Part shown: positions 60,725 to 64,000 of the stretch, one piece after another
How positions within the stretch are numbered: the stretch's first letter is position 1
Layout of the letters: the number at the start of each line of letters is the position of its first letter
Source: Cannabis sativa
Taxonomy: Eukaryota; Streptophyta; Magnoliopsida; Rosales; Cannabaceae
Direction: 5' to 3'
Length of the DNA stretch: 64,000 nucleotides
NCBI RefSeq assembly: GCF_029168945.1
Contig: NC_083604.1
Coordinates: 45,317,686 to 45,381,685 of the forward strand
Notes under the pieces: generated by a model
Databases searched by the model: none
What the model saw: the letters and a program-made list of their open reading frames with translations, nothing else
What the model was told of the DNA's origin: nothing
Position numbers and translations under genes: made by a program

Positions 60725-61048
60725 ATGTCTACTAGAAAGAACATGGGCAAATTCTCAATTCTAACTCCTGAAGACCTCAAGCAGGAGCCTGATGTTGGTG
60801 TAGTTACTCCTCAAATGCAAAAAGTTCTAGACGACTATAGACGTTTAGAAAAAGAACGAAATTGGAAAGAGTTAAGGTTGATACAACTTGAAGCAGAATT
60901 TAGCAAAACTGGTGTATGGCCGGCTCCACCACCAGGGTTCCCTGAAGGGTGTCGTTGTTGCAAATTAGAAATCTTTAATGGTAAACCGGTGACGCCTGGA
61001 TCTTTATGCATGTATTGCAAGTCTCACCCAGAAGCCAAACAATTTTAA
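60725..61048 (+). CDS. Unknown 107-aa protein with coiled coil and Cys-rich tail
   Basis: I do not recognise this protein. It is an intact frame, MSTRKNMGKF to HPEAKQF. Residues ~28-60 are a charged, probably helical/coiled-coil stretch (LDDYRRLEKERNWKELRLIQ). A Pro-rich hinge (PAPPPGFPEG, 66-75) leads to a Cys tail: Cys76, Cys78, Cys79, Cys95, Cys98 and His101, which could hold zinc. A TATA box lies 95 bp upstream and the 3' side is T-rich. It is bracketed by TCGA arrays and runs antisense to the transposase, probably within its first intron. It is intact while both neighbouring MULE genes are broken. It may be an element-encoded accessory protein or a captured host fragment; no function is assigned. 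Confidence 0.6.
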   Translation: MSTRKNMGKFSILTPEDLKQEPDVGVVTPQMQKVLDDYRRLEKERNWKELRLIQLEAEFSKTGVWPAPPPGFPEGCRCCKLEIFNGKPVTPGSLCMYCKSHPEAKQF

Positions 61049-61186
61049 TTTTTTATTTTATGGTTGTTATTTTATGGTGAGTTTTTGTGTTTGTTGTTTT
61101 TTTTTTTTTTTGAATGAACTCTTTAATATTATGTTTGTTATGTTTTTTTCAATGTTATGTTATATTTTTTTCAATTTTTTATCTTA

Positions 61187-61433
61187 AAGTCGACAATATA
61201 TTGACATGTCATCGATATATTGTCGACACTGTCAGTCGACTAAATGTCGACATCCTATCGACAACTTGTCGACAAATTCGCAAATAACTTATGTATGTTA
61301 ATTTTCTTTTTAATCGACATAATATCGACAAACTGTCGACAACATGTCGATAATGGTCATCCCTGACCTATTTTAGTAGGATATCGACATAACATCCATA
61401 TTCTATCGATAAACTGTCGATAACATCTGGAAA
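61187..61433. repeat. TCGA-core repeat array, right of the small gene
   Basis: About fifteen copies of GTCGACA / ATCGACA / TCGATA words, in two clusters (61187-61285 and 61312-61433). Same motif as the left array; spacing again mostly 10-14 bp. Confidence 0.8.
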
Positions 61434-61639
61434 ACTTAGATTTCGACAGAAAACCAGATCTGCGAGATCTCTACCGTTTCAAGCCAAAAAATATCAATTC
61501 CGACAAATACGACACATATAACCAAAGCAAACTACATAAAGTCTAACAAAATGCTTAAAGCACAACTTACCCATTATAATGGTGTAAGATTCTTGAGTGA
61601 GATTGGGGTGTGCTCCAGTTTTCTACCACCGCCCACCGA

Positions 61640-61765
61640 GAAACAACCATTCGACAGGGACGAGAGAGAGGGAAGTTTTTTTAGTTTTTTCTAGAGAGAG
61701 AGAGTGGTGCACGAGAAGGAAGAGAGAGAGGAAGAGAGAGGGAAGTTTTTTCAGTTTTTAACAAT
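61640..61765. repeat. GA-rich tract with internal duplication
   Basis: GAGAGAGGGAAGTTTTTT(T/C)AGTTTTT occurs at about 61665-61690 and 61734-61760, with (GA)n tracts between. It may be the 5' UTR of the transposase gene, read in reverse as CT-rich leader. Confidence 0.6.
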
Positions 61766-61791
61766 TTTATTTTTTTAAAAAAAAAAATGGT

Positions 61792-62037
61792 AAAATGAGA
61801 AGTTCATGTAATCAATGGAATTAATTTGTACAAATTAGTGGAGGGTCTAAAATTTGATATTAAGAGTTTTATTAAGGACAAAAATTGAAATTTCCCTTAT
61901 AAAATCTCATATTTAAAATGAGAAATTCATGTAATCAATGGAATTAATTTGTACAAATTAGTGGAGGGTCTAAAATTTGATATTAGGAGTTTTATTAAGG
62001 ACAAAAAGTGAAATTTTCCTTATAAAATCTCATATTT
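61792..62037. repeat. Tandem duplication, 2 x 123 bp
   Basis: Two adjacent copies starting AAAATGAGA (61792 and 61915) with only a few differences, e.g. TTAAGAG against TTAGGAG. No coding content. They fill the gap between the presumed MULE end and the LINE fragment; they may be part of the MULE terminus, but I cannot show inverted partners. Confidence 0.85.
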
Positions 62038-62189
62038 AATGTAATTTTCACCTTATTGAAAAACAGAATCAAACATCTAATTAACTTTTTTTTCCCGCTC
62101 TGCTAGGGTTCGGCTCAGCCTTGTCCCTGTCTTCTTCCCTCGCTTTCGAAGGGTTCCCGTTTTCTGGGATTGAGGTGATCGCCTCTGCC

Positions 62190-63342
62190 ATGGACGAAAT
62201 ACTGAAGAAAACCCACAATCTTCAGGTCACGGATGAAGATGAAGAATGGGAAGTGGATAAAAGCTTGTCAATCACGATCGCAAGATACAATCTGCGGGGT
62301 CGCCTCTGTACTAACTCAGAACACAGTAGGGGATTCCTCAAGAAAGTGCTGGGAGGGATATGGCGATTGAAGGATGTCGAATGGAATATCAAGATCAAAG
62401 AGAAGTTCGATACAGGTCTTTTCTTAACTTTTACATTTGCATCTGAGTCAATTCAAAGCAGAATTTTATCTAAAATGCCAAGGTATTTATCTAATGGGGT
62501 GCTAATCTTGGGGAAAATGGAAAATTCTAATGAATCTTGGATGAATGATTTAACTAGCTTTCCAATATGGGGTCGGGCATGGGGAGTTTCGATTGATCTT
62601 TTGACTACAAATAACACAGTTCGAATGGCAGCCAAGGCAGGGGAAGTGATTTGAGTGCACAATTCAGATATTTCCAAGATGGTAGCAGATCGCTTCTTCC
62701 GATTTGGAATTTGGATATCTATCAACAAACCCGTGTGTCCTGGCTTTTCTCTTCCCTGGGAAGGAAAGAAAAAGTGGATAGCATTCCAATATGATGAATT
62801 ACCTTTCATGTGTTTTAAGTGTGGAAGAATTGGGCATAGCCATAAAGATTGTCACCAAGATCCAATCATTATCCTGGAGGAAGGAAAAGAGGGTACTGCT
62901 GCGTATGGAAAATGGCTAAAGGTTGATAATGGGGTCCGAGAAGGCATACAATGAAATAGACAAGGAATGGAAAAGTACAGTACTCTAGAAGATACTATGA
63001 AGCAACCGACAACCATTAATTGAAGGACTACTACTGTTTCTTGTTCTCCTTCTCCAGTTACTATGGGAGATGTAAGAATCGGGAGTATCAATCAAGGCCA
63101 CTTACAGCAGATAGTAGAAGGGGGGTCAAAGTCTTTACTAAAGGATTATGGTTTGAAGGCAGGGGACATTGGGAAAGAGGAGACTAAGGGTAGGAGTGAT
63201 GATGGAAGCCGAGGAAAACGTCGAATAGTGGAAGACTATGGAGACTCAGGTTACAGGAAGCTGAAAAAATCGGCCACGATCTTGTCCAAAGAAATTTAGG
63301 ATCAAGATCTCTATAACATTCCAGTTTCCTACGCACAAGAAG
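62190..63342 (+). pseudogene. LINE-type ORF1 (DUF4283 / CCHC) fragment
   Basis: One reading frame from ATG 62190 (MDEILKKTHNLQ) to the E12 insertion. It has a DUF4283-like N-terminal region (GRLCTNSEHSRGFLKKVLGG, then FTFASESIQSRILSKMP) and a CCHC knuckle CFKCGRIGHSHKDC at 62811-62852, the layout of plant L1-type ORF1 and its relatives. The frame stays constant but has stops at 62652, 62952, 63021 and 63297 (three TGA, one TAG), each explainable as a changed Trp codon. No ORF2 follows because E12 cuts it at 63343. A host DUF4283 gene is a less likely alternative. Confidence 0.75.
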
Positions 63343-64000
63343 TGTTGGGTTTTATGCCCTAAATAAAACTCTTTACAATCTGATTAGTTATCAATATAAG
63401 AAATTTGAAGTGATTGATGTTTGCATGAATTTTACATGCTAATGGTTTAATATGTTTAATATGTTTATTACATTCATACACACAAAATCAGTTAAATCCA
63501 GATCATATGTTTATTCACAATTACAGTATCGTCAACACAGTGGAATGTGATTGTGATCATATGAATCAAAAGTTTTGGTCCCTGTTTCATCAGTGTTATT
63601 GGATTTACACTAATGTGATAATCAGCGATGATGTGTACTTACACTTGGAGTAAGTGTTATGTTCTTTCCAGGACATTAGTAAAGTATACTAGTTTCGAAT
63701 GTATGGAGTATACATTGGACTGGACCGATATTGCAACTAAGTTAAGATATTACAAACTTACCGTTATACATATCTTTCCAAGTCAATATCAGTAGTTGAT
63801 CTTAAGATTAAAAGAATCTAAATCCTGATATGCTTGGGCTCAACTCATGAGTGTTATTCATGTTCTTTGATTTATTAGTTAAGCCTACTTTTGGGTCAGG
63901 GTGATACTCTGCTACAGAAAGGAATGAAGGGTTAGAGATCTGAGTGGAAGGAGACATTTATTCTGCTGCATCAATGTAAGGTTTTCTTAACTTTATATGT
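63343..64000 (+). mobile_element. E12: plus-strand LTR of the E9 subfamily, internally deleted, cut by window end
   Basis: Starts TGTTGGGTTTTATGCCC then CTCTTTACAATCTG, as in E9. At about 63907 it jumps from GTGATAC to TCTGCTACAG, skipping more than 1 kb that is present in the intact E9 LTR, including the TATA box. It is in line with the LINE frame at ...CACAAGAAG and runs past 64000 shortly before its expected end. Whether it is solo or belongs to a full element cannot be seen. Confidence 0.88.

Larger units (their letters stand above)
25796..61760. mobile_element. MULE with Ulp1-like and transposase genes, split by E8
   Basis: Sequence belonging to the transposon is 25796-25836 and 56094 to about 61.76 kb. 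It has a Ulp1-like protease gene on plus and a Mutator-type transposase gene on minus, converging with 250 bp between their stops. Such Ulp1-carrying MULEs (Kaonashi group) are known from Arabidopsis and other plants. Left of 25796 the element is lost at the E7 junction; I could not find the terminal inverted repeats, so the right limit is a guess. A small gene and two TCGA repeat arrays lie in its right part. Confidence 0.75.

Overview
The window is repeat-dense chromosomal DNA of a flowering plant, most likely a eudicot. It is AT-rich, with plant-type Ty1/copia LTR retrotransposons primed by initiator-Met tRNA, a Mutator-like (MULE) DNA transposon carrying a Ulp1-like protease gene, and a DUF4283/CCHC-type LINE ORF1. 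I saw no ordinary host gene, rRNA, tRNA or CRISPR array. The species cannot be fixed from sequence alone.

Layout. 1-330: palindromic GC-rich array and G-rich/GA segment. 331-3199: E1, 5' end of a minus-strand copia element with a ~1.85-kb LTR. 3200-7820: E2, a nearly complete but decayed Ale-like copia (minus), hit in its 3' LTR by E1. 7821-11045: E3, a plus-strand LTR broken by E2, by a solo LTR (E4, 8583-10466) and by E5. 11046-23880: E5 (minus, truncated), whose LTR holds the complete plus-strand element E6 (11184-21463). 23881-25795: E7, a plus-strand LTR without target-site duplication. 25796-25836 and 56094 to about 61.8 kb: a MULE, cut in an exon by E8 (minus, 25837-56093). E8's 5' LTR holds E9 (minus, 34456-54538), and E9's 3' LTR holds E10 (plus, 35331-45459). 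62190-63342: LINE ORF1 pseudogene. 63343-64000: E12, a plus-strand LTR with an internal deletion, running off the window.

Nesting is proven by 5-bp target-site duplications: TATGA (E6), GTGTC (E4), AATCC (E8), CACTC (E9), GAATG (E10). LTR divergence agrees with nesting order: E10 about 3 differences in 1867 bp, E6 roughly 15-20 in 1892, E9 roughly 25-30 in 1909 (counted by eye).

The big LTR family (E1, E3-E10, E12) is unusual. Elements are about 10 kb with 1.85-1.91-kb LTRs and a ~3.5-4-kb AT-rich untranslated leader containing conserved hairpins. E6, E8 and E10 lack gag, keep only a shared, broken remnant of pol, and yet have moved very recently, so they must be mobilised in trans. E9 keeps an uninterrupted gag with a putative short intron just behind it, but has lost pol. 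The leader carries the best evidence for function: a hairpin with a compensated base pair, paired TTGACTCTCGCCTA motifs, and repeated short hairpins with a CTAAT loop, all plausible packaging signals.

The MULE has two convergent genes (Ulp1-like on plus, transposase on minus), both now pseudogenes. A small, intact 107-codon gene of unknown function lies antisense upstream of the transposase coding exon, between two arrays of TCGA-core repeats; this is the most novel-looking coding feature.
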